This document shows, piece after piece, positions 1 through 13,500 of a DNA stretch of 64,000 nt (its first letter is position 1; every line of letters begins with the position of its first letter). Position numbers and translations under genes: made by a program. Source of the stretch: Brachypodius melanocephalos (lineage: Eukaryota > Chordata > Aves > Passeriformes > Pycnonotidae); NCBI GenBank assembly GCA_013398615.1, contig VZSR01003282.1:5968901-6032900 (forward strand), given 5' to 3'. The notes beneath the pieces were generated by a model. It had not been told where the DNA came from, did no database searches, and saw only the letters and a list, made by a program, of their open reading frames with translations.

Positions 1-1527
1 TGTCAAAGATGTAAGATACGATTCCCTTATCTAAAGAAACTCAGCGTTTCATGTCCTTTGGAAAAATGGTACTTTCTTTGTTGACTTGCTGGATCTGAAA
101 AACAGCCTGTATTTTTCTAATTTAAGTCTGTTATTTAATGTTTGCCTGCAAGAAATTTGTCCCTGTACCATAGATATTGCAGCCTTTGGAGTACCGAAAC
201 AGTTGTACTCTGTTTTCTGAAAATATGTAATTAGTCTTGTTGCATTTTTGTTCTAGGGCAAGATTAGTTATTTCCAATAATTAATATTTAATAATATTTT
301 GTACTGATTTTGTATGTTTGCTTTTATTTCCATGAGATTGTGTGTCAGAGGTTCTGCATTTTTTTTTCTGATACTCTTGAATTATCTGTAGCTATGTGTC
401 AGGAATGGTAATCTGCACAATTACAAATGAAAACTGTAACTGGCTTTTTAGTGTCAGTTTTCAAGTTAGGTATGTGTTGGTTTCTTAGTTTAGAGTTTAA
501 GTCAACAATAACAGGGAAGTAGCTGTCTGTAACAAAACTTCTGGCTACTTCCTATTCTCACCGTTTCGATGGAAATGTTGTGATGTTCTGGGTCAGAACT
601 TGGGGTTAAAGTCATACTGGTGCCTTTATCAGATACTGGTGCCCTCGTGAAACTTTTGTTGTTAATTTCTCTCTAGGAAGAAGCATTTAAAATCGCCGTA
701 TTTCCTTAAAACTAAATTAAGCAATAAATGATTATTAGAGATGTGAGAAGAAGTATGAAATTATTGTAACTGTCAGCTAAACAGATTAGAATGAGCTTTG
801 CTGACTTGGAAATACCCATTTTAAAAGTCAACATAATGCACTGTGTTCTTTGTACGTTATTACTAATTCCTATTAACTTCTTTTTCCCTAAGCTGTTCAT
901 GAATAAATTGCTCTTACAGGAATTTTTAATTGGGTCTTTTAGGTTCTTGTCATTCACTAGAATCAATACTCCTTTTGTTCCCCTTCATTCTGAATGTGTG
1001 GTGTATTATAGAATGAACATTGTTGGTTTAGCCCTTGTGGTGCAAAATCAAGCCTAATTCTCTCAGAGCAGCTTTGTAAAGTGAACTCTACAGCTTTGAC
1101 TTGGAAAGATAAGAAAAAACTTCTTTAAAAATAGTTTAGACTTGAAGTAGTTGAGCAAAGAAACAAAGAAAAGTATGATATATTTCTTGCCGTTGAAGAA
1201 AAAGTTACTTTAAAAGTTACGATTTGTTGTTTTTCTTTTGTCTAAATATTCTTTATCTTGGAAGGCTTACTGTTATTTTTAGAAAATCTCCACTTAAATG
1301 TTTATAGATGTAAGGCACAATTATTTAATTTATCTCAACGTGTGCGTGTACATGTACAGCTGAGGAGTTTGAAGCAGCTTTTTGGAGGGGGGGCAGCGAT
1401 GAATGTGAGAGAGAGCACATTCTTAAAAGCTCAGTTTATATTGAAGTAGTAGAGATTTTTTTCTCATTCACAAAGATCCTGAGTAACTTGTCCTTAATAC
1501 ACCTGTGTTGTTTCTCTTTGTATTCAG
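1..1527 (+). other. DARS1 intron (3' part), no gene seen
   Basis: AT-rich sequence upstream of the first visible DARS1 exon, ending in a pyrimidine-rich acceptor (TTTGTATTCAG at 1517-1527). I looked for the preceding exon, which should end near a VHTSRAK peptide, and did not find it, so the whole stretch is read as intron. The short ORFs here have no recognisable features. Confidence 0.75.
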
Positions 1528-4500
1528 GGAAGCAGTGTTTCTTAGTCCTGCGTCAGCAGCAGTTTAATATCCAGGCTCTTGTGGCTGTGGGACAGCATGC
1601 AAGCAAGCAGATGGTAAAGTTTGCTGCCAAGTAAGTAAGCAATTATATCCTGTTGTCAGAGTAAACAATGGTGGGAACCAGGACTCCCAGGGGTTGGGAC
1701 CATTTTCACACATTAACATCAATGCTTCGTTTGTTTTAAAATGTAGTTATTTAAATTGTCAGCTCTCTATTGCGCTGAATACATTATACTGACAAAAGAT
1801 AAAATAGAGAACAGGCTTGAAATTCATTCTGAACTGCTGAAGCAGCATTCTCTCGCCATAGACAACCTACATTTTCTTCCAAGCTGGCTAACAAAAAGTC
1901 TGGCAAGTTGAGCTTAGTGGGGCACTTCGTTTGGTGTGTGGTGGTGCTGTGTCTGCACATGTTCAGCGGTTTTTTTCTACCAGACAGTAGTGCAGTGCAG
2001 TGATACATTTTATACTCAGAGCTGATGTGAAGATGTCCCATACTGCAGGTGGCTTACTGAGCTGAAGAAATTAAAAGTAGCTTCTGTGGACTGGCTTAGT
2101 CTTTATCTATACCTTATTTTAGGCACAAAAATTTTAATTTTAAAAAAGTTTGGCAGGGGTAATAGACTTGCCAGTCAAGTGTTTGTTGCAGCAATTTGAA
2201 TTCACTTATTTGGTTTGGTTTGTTTCTAAAGATAAAAAAATACCTTTACCTTCTCTTTGCATTAAGATTGTGCTTTCAGGTTGTCATGTAGTAAACATGC
2301 TTGTGTGACAAATATAAAAAAAATCAAATATTAAATAAAATATTAAAATATTAAAGCTTTCTTTATAGTAGAGCTTTAATCATGTCTGTGTACTTTTTCA
2401 CAAATAGAAATGTGGATCAATTCTGTGCAGTTTATTCGATGCAGAGTATGTTTAACGTGTGGCACTTGAGTTGCTTCTGTGTAGTTCTTGGCAATACTCT
2501 CATGCCTGGGAAGGGAGCCCCCACTAATTAGCTGCAAAAGTGCTACAGCCTTCAACCTTCAATATGTCAGGGAGGGGAAGGATTCATTATAGCAGAGGCT
2601 TCCAGAAGCCAAGTTAAGAAGGTTGGGATAATGCTTCTGCTGATGGGGTTCAAGGCAAGAGGAAAACAGAACCAGCAGTGTTTGTTGTTTGGCGGTGCTC
2701 AGTGCTGGCAGTGCCAGGGTGAAACATGCTGTTCACAGGTGTTTATGAGCCAAAGTGAAGTGTTCTGTTTCTTTGTGAAATGATTTGTTCTCTCCAGCGC
2801 TTGGAATCTCTGTAAAGAATTGAGTGTATAATGTACTTGTTCCCTAATTCATCTCTCTTGGAACTCCCAACAGTCTGCCTGTACTCCCTCGAGAAACTTG
2901 TGCTACAGAGCGGTGGAACAACAGTTGGAGTTGTGATGCACACTCTTCTGTTCTCCAGTTCTCTGCAATGTCTTTCTTTTTCAGTTTTCTTTGTGCTTCT
3001 TCCCTCCACAGCTGAATTTCTTACACTTGATGATTGGTACATCTTTGTGGTTAGGAGCTCATGAGGGGGAAGCTGGTCTACTTTTCCATGTGCTGACTGC
3101 CACTTATAAACCTTCTGTGATGGTTTTTTGTGATTCACTGATGTTTTTATACTCAATTAGTTTTCTGCCAGATTAGTGATTCAATTAGGTCATGGAGGTC
3201 CAGAGCTAACAGGGAGTGGTAAACAGTGGAAGAGGGTATCTGGAAAGAATAGAGAGTAAAGCTTCCTTTCTCTTCTGGCAGCAGTGAGCTGTTAAATCAG
3301 GCAGAACCTCATTCTTAAGTTCTTCCCAGCTTTCTGTCATCTTCCCTCTTGATGAGACAGACTTGAATTCCTCAGAGTAGCCAGACTGATGATGTTTATA
3401 CTGTGTTTGGAGTTTTCCTTCTGCTCCTTTTTTGGGATAGCATTTGCTAGCTGAATCCTGGTACTTCAGCCTCTCTTAATTTGTAGCATTCATGTTTCCT
3501 TTATTATTTGTGCTTCTGAAATGATTACATGCTCATCATCATGAGTAGTGTAACTGTTACAGCCTTCTGGATTTTCTTTCAGGGGTTTGCTTTTGGTTTT
3601 TTTAACACCATTAGTGCAGTCAGCTCAGGATTCCTTCCCACCCACAAACCTATTTTATTAATATCCTGCCATGCCCTCACTTTTTCCAGTGTTCCATCTC
3701 CTACAGTTCTGTCTGCTGTTGCCACTGCAGCTGCCTTGTGTCCTTCAGGGGCTGCTGCTGTTCCCTGGCTGGTGAGTGCACGTGGGGTCACTGTGTCAGC
3801 AGCACCTGAAGCAGAGCCCCAGTACGTGTCTGTCCTCAGTCACTTCCCTGCTGCCTTTCACCTGCTCTGGAGTGATCCCATTATTTCTAGCAGATGAGGC
3901 TGGGCTTAGATGTTTAAAAATAACTATCCTGTTTCCCTGCCTTCCTCAGTGTCTTTTTTTACCGTCTCATTTCCTACATGTTTAATGAGGAAATACACAT
4001 TTATTGAAGAAAACATTTAACTCAAATATCTTAAATTTCAATTAAATTTTAAAATGTTTCCACTGATAGTATATAAACTATATTTTCCGTGTGCTGTTTC
4101 CTCATATTTTTCATATTGTGTCCACAACTTTTTTTAAAATAGTTTATAAAATTCTGGATCTTGAATTTTTAATTTTAGTTGTTTAAATAATGAGCATTTT
4201 TGTACAAATTTTCATAAATTATAAACAATCCAGTTCCTCTTTTAGATATTGGCACATGGAAACCAAGAACTTTCATAATGTTCTGTGGTCAGCAACATTC
4301 ATACAGTAATTAACCACCATTATCATTAGAATGTGAGTTTTTAGTGCAAGATACTTTATAGTGGTTCAACTCAGGTTTACAAAGAAATTTCGGTGAGTTT
4401 AAACATGAAAAGTTTCTAGTTGAACTTCCAAAACAAACATAGCATAGAGCCAGTCAAGATAGAGGATTGGCAGTTGTGGAATTGTTCTTTTGCCTTTTAT

Positions 4501-7500
4501 CAGAAAAAACAAATCAGCCTGGTCCTGCAAGGGATGCTGTGCAAGAGAAACATTTGTCTCTTTTAGACAGCAGAGATGCCAGTTAGTAATTTATCTTAAT
4601 AATTTATGAACCAGCTTTTTTCCATCAAGCATTGGGTGTGGCTGGTTTTGGTTTTCTTTCTCCTTTTCTATCTCAGCACTGAGCCTTTCCCGCCACCCTA
4701 CTGCCAGAGCCACGTGAGCTGATAGAGCAGTTGGGAGAGGTGGTTAACAGATTCTAATTGAGCTGCTCAAAAAATTTGCCCAGGAAGTAACTTCTTGGCT
4801 CTTTGTAGCAGATTAGAAAGTAAAAATGCAGGAAAGAGATTAAAATGGAGGGGGGAAAAGATGGTTAACTTGTATGAAAATCATTCACAATGGAGAAAAA
4901 TATATGTAAGTTCTTTAGCTAGATAAATTGTAATACCAATTGGAAGACTGCTAGATATTGCAGAATGTTTTCTTTATCTACTTCAGTTTAATTTTTATAT
5001 CAGAAGACTGGAAGAAAATGTCAAATTGCAGCTAAGTGTGCTGGTGACATAGAAATTCAACTGGTAAATGGCGACTCAGGAGTGTATAGTAACCAGGGTT
5101 CTTTTAGAATAATCACTTCAATGCTCTTCAGTGTGAATTTGTACCTTTGTGATTGTTTGGTCAGATTTTGTGGGTGTTCAGGATTAATAAATAGAAAAGT
5201 GCAGAGAGAAATGTGAGATTGTGATAGATAACTGACTTAACAGGAACCCTCTGACTTTTGGAAAAGAGGAATAAAATGCCATTAATGTAATATGTGCCTG
5301 GTTTTAGGCAATTCTGGTGTATTTTGTCCATTTTTGTTGTCTTTGTGTCTGAATACATGTCAGATTGGAAAAGGTTGATGGTGAAGTTGCAAGAAGAAAT
5401 AATACATGATCAGGCAAATCTGCCTTCTGTGGGACTAAAGAAAACTCTATTCTGTCCTGGAGAAGTTAGTGAGGGATTTAAATCCCAGTCTGGTGGTGCT
5501 GTCCAAGATTTTCTGCCAATGGAGAGTTCTTTACATTGCAGATACAAAGGTATAACAGGATGCAATGAACAGAGAATGAAATTAAGGGAATTTAGAAGGG
5601 AAATAAAGTGTAGGGGTTTTTTGAACTGAAAATTACTAAAAATGCATTGTAGGTTTTGTTACTTAAAATATTTAAAAGCAGATTGGCTTTTTTCCCCCCC
5701 AGAGGATAGCCAGGTTTAACCATGTGTTAGAATGTTGGAATAGGAAACCAATCATTACATTTTTAGAATGAAGAGAATAAGAATAGGGGTTTACCTGGCC
5801 TTTTGCTATACAATGTCAGATAATTTCCTTTCAGAGGGCTTCATGTATACTTGCTGTATTTGTGCAGACAGGATTACAGTTGCTCTTGTTGAGTACAAAA
5901 TGTTTATACTCTTAACTACTAACAAAATGCACTCATTTTTTTGAAAGTAAACCATTGCTTTCACTTCCGCTGGCATTCAGATGAAGGATCATTAATTATT
6001 ATGGATTAAGACAATTATTAAATATTTTGTGTTTAATAACGTATTAATATAATTTGTGCAGTCTGCTTATAGAAAGGTGTTGAAGAAAAAACAACAAAAT
6101 GCCAAAATAAGTATTGGTGGTATAGAAGAAGCAAACATTTACTATTTAAAGTCTATAAATTACCAAGTTTCTTCCTGTTCTTCAGGCTTTTGACCAAGTT
6201 GATTGTGATTCACTTTGGGAGGCCAGCATGGGTTCAGCTTGCAACACGGAGCTGTTGATGAAAGATGTTGTTATAAAGACTGCAAGAATGCAATCCTGTG
6301 GTTAAAGGGAAAGTCTTGGCTAATAGACATGCAGCTAATTAAGAGGGACATAAGGCATCTAGTGGACACTTTAGAAATTATAATCTTGATCTTTTTGAAC
6401 ATACATATAAAATAGTTCCCTATACAGAGAAATTTTTTATTGTTGGACTTCATGAATCTATATACTTACATGGTTTCTTTTTGGATTAAACAATCTAAAG
6501 ATGTCATCTGTCTTTTCTTAATGCTTTATGCATCCTGCTTTAGTTTCTAGTCCCTGGTAATAATAATTACAGGTATAAATGTTGTCCTTAGTGGAAATGG
6601 TGGTACTTAGGCATGTTTTTCTGCTACTTGTTCCTTTTATTGGTGTTTGGGGGTTTTTTGTTACCCAGGGGAATTTTATCAAAAATCACCTCGATGACTT
6701 ATTCCTGCTGCTGTGGAGAATGCTTTGCTGTAGGTACTGGCATTTTATTAAAACATCTTGTTTCTTGTTGTAACTTGAACTGAAAACACCATTTCAGTAA
6801 CATCCTTGGAATTACCTGTTGAGATCAAAGCAGCACCTTCCAGATTTCTCTAGTTTACACTTGATGCAGTGTTATGGACTTCAGACACTTCGGCTCTAGG
6901 TCTTTCTGAGCGTGGTTCAAACAGAACTCAAAACACAAGCTTTTATTTCCATACTGGATTGAATGTGGAATTTAAAATGAGTAAAAGCAGATTTTGTAAT
7001 TATTAAATGAAAGTTTGCAGGGGATGGTGGATGTTTATAAATACAAATATGGTCACATGCAGTAGGACCCTTCCTAGTGCTTTTGTGTGCCCAGGCAATT
7101 GCTTGAATATTTGGTTACAGGGACTTACACAATTTCAACAATCAGTTGAAATACATCTTAAAATTATGGCAAATGTAATGACTAAGGAATGCTACAGTTT
7201 TAAATACATTCCAGATCAAGAAACATTTTAATTGCAGTTCCAATGTAGAGATGGAGAGAAAGCTCATTTTATCCTATGTGTGAAGTTTTAAAGTTAGGCA
7301 AGTTTGCAAAACAATATTGCAGTTACAGTGATGTAAAAGTCAGTTTCTTCCTCTATTTTTAACCTGATAGCATTTTGCATGTGTTGAATTTCTTGCATGT
7401 TCTGATCAGAGCTCTGTACAGACTTCACTAACAGTTCTCATCCGTGGGATCACCAATCTAATTATGAATCCGTCATACAACACATTTATATTTAACTATT

Positions 7501-10500
7501 CTTTTCTTTTTCACAGCACAGAGAATTCCCTTCAGTAAGTTTAAAACATTATTTGCTGTCATTAGTGAGAAGGCTTTTATTCGGCAGATTAGAAACTGGT
7601 ATTTTTTCAGTGAAGACACTGCTATTCATGTCATTAGTGGTGTTTTCTGGACATTTGCCAAAATGCTGACATGGAAAAGGAAGCGGGGAAAAAAGTTCAC
7701 ATAAGAGTAAAATTTGAATTCTTTTAAACATCCATGCATTTGAAAAGCAAAAGGAATTTATAGTTACACTGAGTACTGGTTTAGCATCATATTTTCTCAT
7801 AGATGATCAGGCTCTCTTGCACGCAGAGCGCTGTATTGGTTCCACGGTCTGTGTAAGGAGTTTCAAACAGAATAATTTGTAATAGAAAGTACTTGGAAGC
7901 ACTCAGTGTCATTTCAATTATCCTTTCTCCTATTTGTTGCCTCTGCTAACCTAATGGAGATGGGGGCTCACCCATAACTAAATGGATTATTATTTAAAGC
8001 CTACTCTCAACCTTGCTTTGTACAAATTTACTTGTGATTTGAGCACCTGTAGCTCTTATAAAGTGTAAATGTACGAGAAGAACACAAATTTAGTGCAGTA
8101 CATGGAATTACCTAATGGTTAAGCAAGTCAAGCATATGAAGCACCTTTGTATTAACTTCAGAGCAACTAATAAGTTCTATCACCTGAAAGTATTACCATT
8201 AAAAAAAAAAAAGTGTAATCAGGTAACATACTCAAATTTGGCTTTTTACTTTTTAGTTAATTGGAGTTTACTTATAGTGCCACTGTTAGGTTCTGAGAAT
8301 TTGATGCTTGAATTTTCTGCTGTTACTTTAATATCATCAGATTTTTCAAGAATTTTATCCAAAGTAAAAAAAAGTGCCTGCCTTTTAAAGTTGAGGGTTG
8401 TGAATGGCTCTTTGCTTTGCTGCTTTCAGCAGTGGCCAGCTTGTCTGATGACATCCTCACTCACCTCTTATTATTTGCAATTAAATTGTGAGCCTGATAC
8501 TTTCCTGCTGCCTAAGGGCTTAGGTGGTCAAGTGATGTACATAAAGTGCTTTTCAGCTTTCTCAAGAAGGACAAGTGAAAGATTAATGTAACATTAATTT
8601 TCCTAAAAAGGAAAGTAGTATCTTTAGATATTTGGCCTCTTGTAAGCTAACAGAGAGACAGTGAAAATATGTCTCCAGTGAGATTTTCTGTAGAAAAGTG
8701 CTGGTTTAAACTCCAGTACTTTAAATGCATGAATAAAAACTGCTCATACAAATTCTTTTCTTGCCTCTGATTCTTGAAGCTTTCATTGTTTGCTTACAGC
8801 ACACATCCTTTATATCATATCTTTGGAAGACTTTCAGGATGGTGTGTGGTGTTCTAATGTACTCTTAGTGACTGTTACTGGAGAGCAGTTAGGATGTCCC
8901 CTGTCACAGAGAAATGACTTTGGAGCATCTTGCATCTTTCAATAACAAGTCATGTAATTTAAACAAGCGGAGCTAGTTTTGATTTTCCCCTTCAGTTCTA
9001 GGACTTCCCTTCAATTTGTTGTGCTGCTGGTGAAGACACATCTTGCAGATAATGGCATCAGCTGACACATGGAAGAGTGTCTGTGGCCTAGAAAAAGAGC
9101 TCTGCCACATGTCAGCTTATGTATAAACACACACATAGAGAATGGGCAAGGACTGAGCTCAGTCATAATTCTTTCCCTCTCAAGTCTTCCATCCCAGTTT
9201 GAATTCATTGTGGCTGGGGATATTTCAGCAAACTCATTTATCAATCAGTTATTAGATATAAAAGTAACTTCAGATCCTTTACTCTGTTCTGTTCAGCACT
9301 CCATACAGTGCATGAATGATGCTCAGTGCTGAGGTGCTGCAGTGGCTGTGGAACTTACTGAGCCTTCTGTTCTCTCTTTATTGCCAGCATCACCAAAGAG
9401 AGCATTGTGGACATAGAAGGCGTTGTGAGGAAAGCACATCAGAAAATTGGAGGTTGTACTCAGCAAGACGTTGAGCTTCATGTTCAAAGGGTAAATTTTT
9501 GAGCAAATGGAGCACTGGTTAATTGTTTGATAGATTATCTGTTGAGACTGTCTATCTGTCTACGTACATAACCTTTGTCAGTAAGGAATCCCATGCCAGA
9601 GAAATAAGCTGCTTTAAACTACAGATTTCAGTGTTTTATATGTAAAAATTAAACACTTCTGGTTTTAAGATAATTGGAGTTTATATTTCCCTGTTTTTAT
9701 CTGCCATTTGAATTACAGTGTAAAGTAAAATAAAGTATCTCACTAGAATAATTTGGCTAGGAAAGCTTGTAATTCTGGTTTTTAATTCTTGACTGCAGTA
9801 GATACTGGAATAAAAAGTCTGCTTCTTTTTAAATTCAAGTCAGGAGTTTCTTTATCAGAGTTACAATCTTCCCCTCAGTACAATGGACTGGAATACATAA
9901 TTCTCACAAAAATAAGCTCTCAGTGGCTTAACAGTATGGAAACTTTTGAAATCTAAAGTTCCTGGAGCTTGTGCTGCGGGGCTGGAGGAAGTGTAACTTT
10001 ATAATTTGTTTAAATAGAAAGCATATTTAAACCTTTATGTAATATCCTTTTCTTCTAAAGGTTTTTAACTAAACTGTATGCCTACAATACAGCTGACACC
10101 CAGTCGCCTTAGGAGTAGAGCACAATGGCTATTATAGCAGTGAGGTAAATCTTACCTAACAGCATTGGGGAAAATCTGCAGATTTTGGAGAAACATGTTT
10201 TAATATGTGTGCAGATTATCCTATGCTTGATTTTTCTGAAAGAACATCTCCTCTAGGAGCAATACTAAATCATAAAGCACAGCAAGGTGGTTTTCATTCT
10301 CTGATTGTATTTTAGTTCTCTCATAAATTTTTAAATCTGAAATAGCTCTTTCAGCTATATTCAGATGATAAGTAAATGATACATTAACAAGGAGAAGAAC
10401 AGGATGATTTTGCAGGAATCAGAACCTAAAACTCAGTGAAATCTGGTATATTCAGAGCTGGCATTCATGCCTAAAGGTTTGTCCCTCAGGCTGTATGAAC

Positions 10501-13500
10501 TTGCTCAATTTGTGCTTCCCAGAAGAAACAAAGATACTTCAAATCTTTCAAAGGGAAAGCAAGAACTAAGCACTTCAGTATTGTCATGAGAATGCAATGT
10601 ATCTCAGGTACTGGAATAAAACCACAGCGTGAGAGTGAGCAGTCTATGCAAACATTGTTTCAAGTCTCTGCTAGAAATATGCTTTTGTAAATCACACCTC
10701 CTTTTGGGCAGAGTCTCATGCTATTTCTGTTGTCTCTCAATTTCAGATCTATGTGATCAGTTCGGCTGAACCCCGGCTGCCCTTACAGCTGGATGATGCT
10801 GTTCGACCAGAAGTGGAAGGAGAGGAGGTGAAAACTTTGCATCCTCAAATGCTTTTTATTGTCTTTGTAGCTGAACAAAAGCCAAGCAACTTCCTTAATG
10901 CGGTGATTCTGGGGGTTTGTTAGGTTTGCATTTACTTCCTTTGTGCTATCCAGAACTGTGTTCAACATCTGTATAGCTTTGATGTCTGCTGAACTGCAGT
11001 AGAAGGTCAAAACCAGAGGGTTTCCAATCTTGTGTGTGTGTCTGCTGCATCCTCATAGTTGGGTTCTGCCTGTGACCTCTGGGAGAAGTTACACCTTAAA
11101 CTTTGCTATGCTGCCAGTTTGCTGTATGTTCTTTCTAGAATGATCTAGAAGTTCTGCTGAACATAGAAATAACCCTCTGCTTTTAGCCAGAGGGTGTTTT
11201 TCTCCATTGATTTTGTTTTGTTAAGTTTGGGGGTTGTGGGTTTTTTGGATGTGTGTGTATTCACAATGTGCTTTTGTGCAACTGTTTAGGATGGAAGAGC
11301 TACTGTAAACCAAGATACAAGACTGGACAACAGAATCATTGATCTAAGGGTAAGGAACATGCAGTGCTGCAGGCTTCCCTGCAAGTGTTTATTCTTCATA
11401 TTTCTGATCCACAAAGCAATAAAGGTCACGGATTTGATGGAATTGTATTGTTGGCCAGAAGAAAAATAAATATGTTTTTGTGGTTTTGCATGGTATTGTA
11501 GAAGCACAGGATTTTTGAATCCTAAATGTTTGCCTTTACTGACATTAATTAAAGAACATATACTGGTAGTTCAAAGGCAAACATTGATGATTTGGCAATG
11601 TGGCTGTTTACATCTGGGCTTTTTAGCTGCAAAAGTCAAAGGTGACAGAATAGGGACAATTTAGAGACAACATTTTTTCTCAGGTGTAGTTTTTGTTATC
11701 CAAAGCCTGTAAAGAGCTTGGTTTTGAAGTATAAGATGGAAGTTCTGAGTTTTAACAGGCAGTTGAGGTGCTGTAATGCATGCCTTGCTAGAAAAATTGT
11801 ACCAGGCCACAATACCAGTCTCATTCTCTTTGTTTCTTCCACAGCACTCATGTATTTTCTCTTTTTTTCCTGAAACACCTTTCTTTATCCAGGTCATAGA
11901 GACCCAACCTGCTGTGAATTCATAGACCTCCCAAATATTTACCATTTCTGATAAGCAGCAAAATACTCTCCACTAAATTACTTACAGAACTTTGATTCTT
12001 TTGTAATGAAACAGCACCTGACACTTAAATGTGTCATTAACTAAGTCTTACTGACTTGAGTAATCCTGGTGTTTTCCTGGGCTTTTCAGCCATTTTAGGC
12101 TCTCCACAGTAAAATTTTAATCAACATTGAATGAAGACTGTGCTTAGCTCATATTTTTTTGATACCAAGTACTGCCTTCGGAGTTCTTGATAATGGCAGT
12201 TTCTCAGTAAATCAATCTTTGCACCTGCAAAATGAAACAAAAAAGTCATTTATTGGAAAATCTGGAAATGTTCTGGCACTGAGATACATACAGCTTTTCA
12301 ATATATGATCTCTTTATTTCAGCAACTAAAACTACTTGTGTCAATTGTTTTACTTGTACCAAAGTTAATTGTTTTTCACTTGACCTTATGTACAATACTG
12401 AGTAACTTCAGTCTGTGGTTCCTTTTCAGAGTGCTCAGTATCTCATCATATTGCTCACTTAATCTGTCTTAAATTAAGCCTTTAATGAAAAGAATTCTAT
12501 ACTAACGATTGAAAGTGAAAATCATTTGGAGGATCATCAGCTTATGGTAGTGCTAAGGCAGTGTACTGAATTGAAGGGGAGAAATCTGGGATGCTTGAAC
12601 TGCAAGCTTTATTAGAACACTGGTGATGAATAAAAATAACCAACAGCACTCCAGAGAAACCATTATAGAAATGGCAAGAAAATTCATTATATTGAAGAAA
12701 CACCTGTATAATAAACTGAAAGGAACCATGAGGCCCAAAGAGAGCAGAGATATACAAAGGGAAATAACATTTAAAAATACTGGGTGAGAATGGCTTGGAG
12801 GTATCCCTGGCTGTAATGCACTTGAGGGCATCTGCATAGCAAAGCCTAAGAAGGTAAATAATAATGGAAAAAGGAGAAAGACTCATGCCAGAATGAACAC
12901 AAGAGATGGAATGGAAAGGGCTGGTCTAAAGTTCCTCTGCCCCTGTACACATCCAGTAGAGCTACTACACAGTAGTTCAACATGACTCTCCCAATACTTC
13001 CAAAATGTCTCTGTCAGTACAGCAGCAGGGCATTAGTTGTCAGTATTCTGCCTGGAGGGTGCAACTGCTGACCTAAGTGGATGTTGCTGTAACCTCTTCT
13101 GTGTCCCAACCACTGTTGGGACACCCTTTCTTCAGCAATGTCTGCCACCTTGTTTTGAGCTCTGAACCTTAACTCAGTGTTAAGAAGCTGTTTTTCTCCT
13201 TAGCTGCCGCGGCTGCTGCAGTGTGGTGCTAAGCAGATGTTTCATGCTGAACAGGAATTCAGGTTAGCTTTTCACAGAACTGGTGGAAGGATGAAATGCC
13301 AGATCTCAGAACTGCAGTGTCTATGTCTCATCCTCTGCATACACCTGTGGCTGGGTATGATCTGGCCACAGCTTGCCCATGATTAGGCTTGAGTGTCTGT
13401 CTTGCCTTCCTACTCTGCACAGGAAAAGTTTCTGTCTCAGGCTGTGTCACATTTCTGTGTCTTTTCCATTGCACCCTTCATTATGTATTTCAGAACAGAT

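Noticed and set aside
2743..3156. 137-codon minus-strand frame in a DARS1 intron
   Set aside because: No family features and overlapped by plus-strand frames; no promoter or splice context.
3529..3897. 122-codon plus-strand frame in the same intron
   Set aside because: Composition follows local C/T-rich sequence; no domain seen.
8115..8591. 158-codon open frame in a DARS1 intron
   Set aside because: Low-complexity AT-rich translation with a lysine run from a poly(A) tract, no recognisable domain, no linked exons; a chance frame in a 7.8-kb intron.
12542..12886. 114-codon minus-strand hydrophobic frame in a DARS1 intron
   Set aside because: Hydrophobicity arises from A-rich plus-strand sequence; no start context, partner exons or known family.
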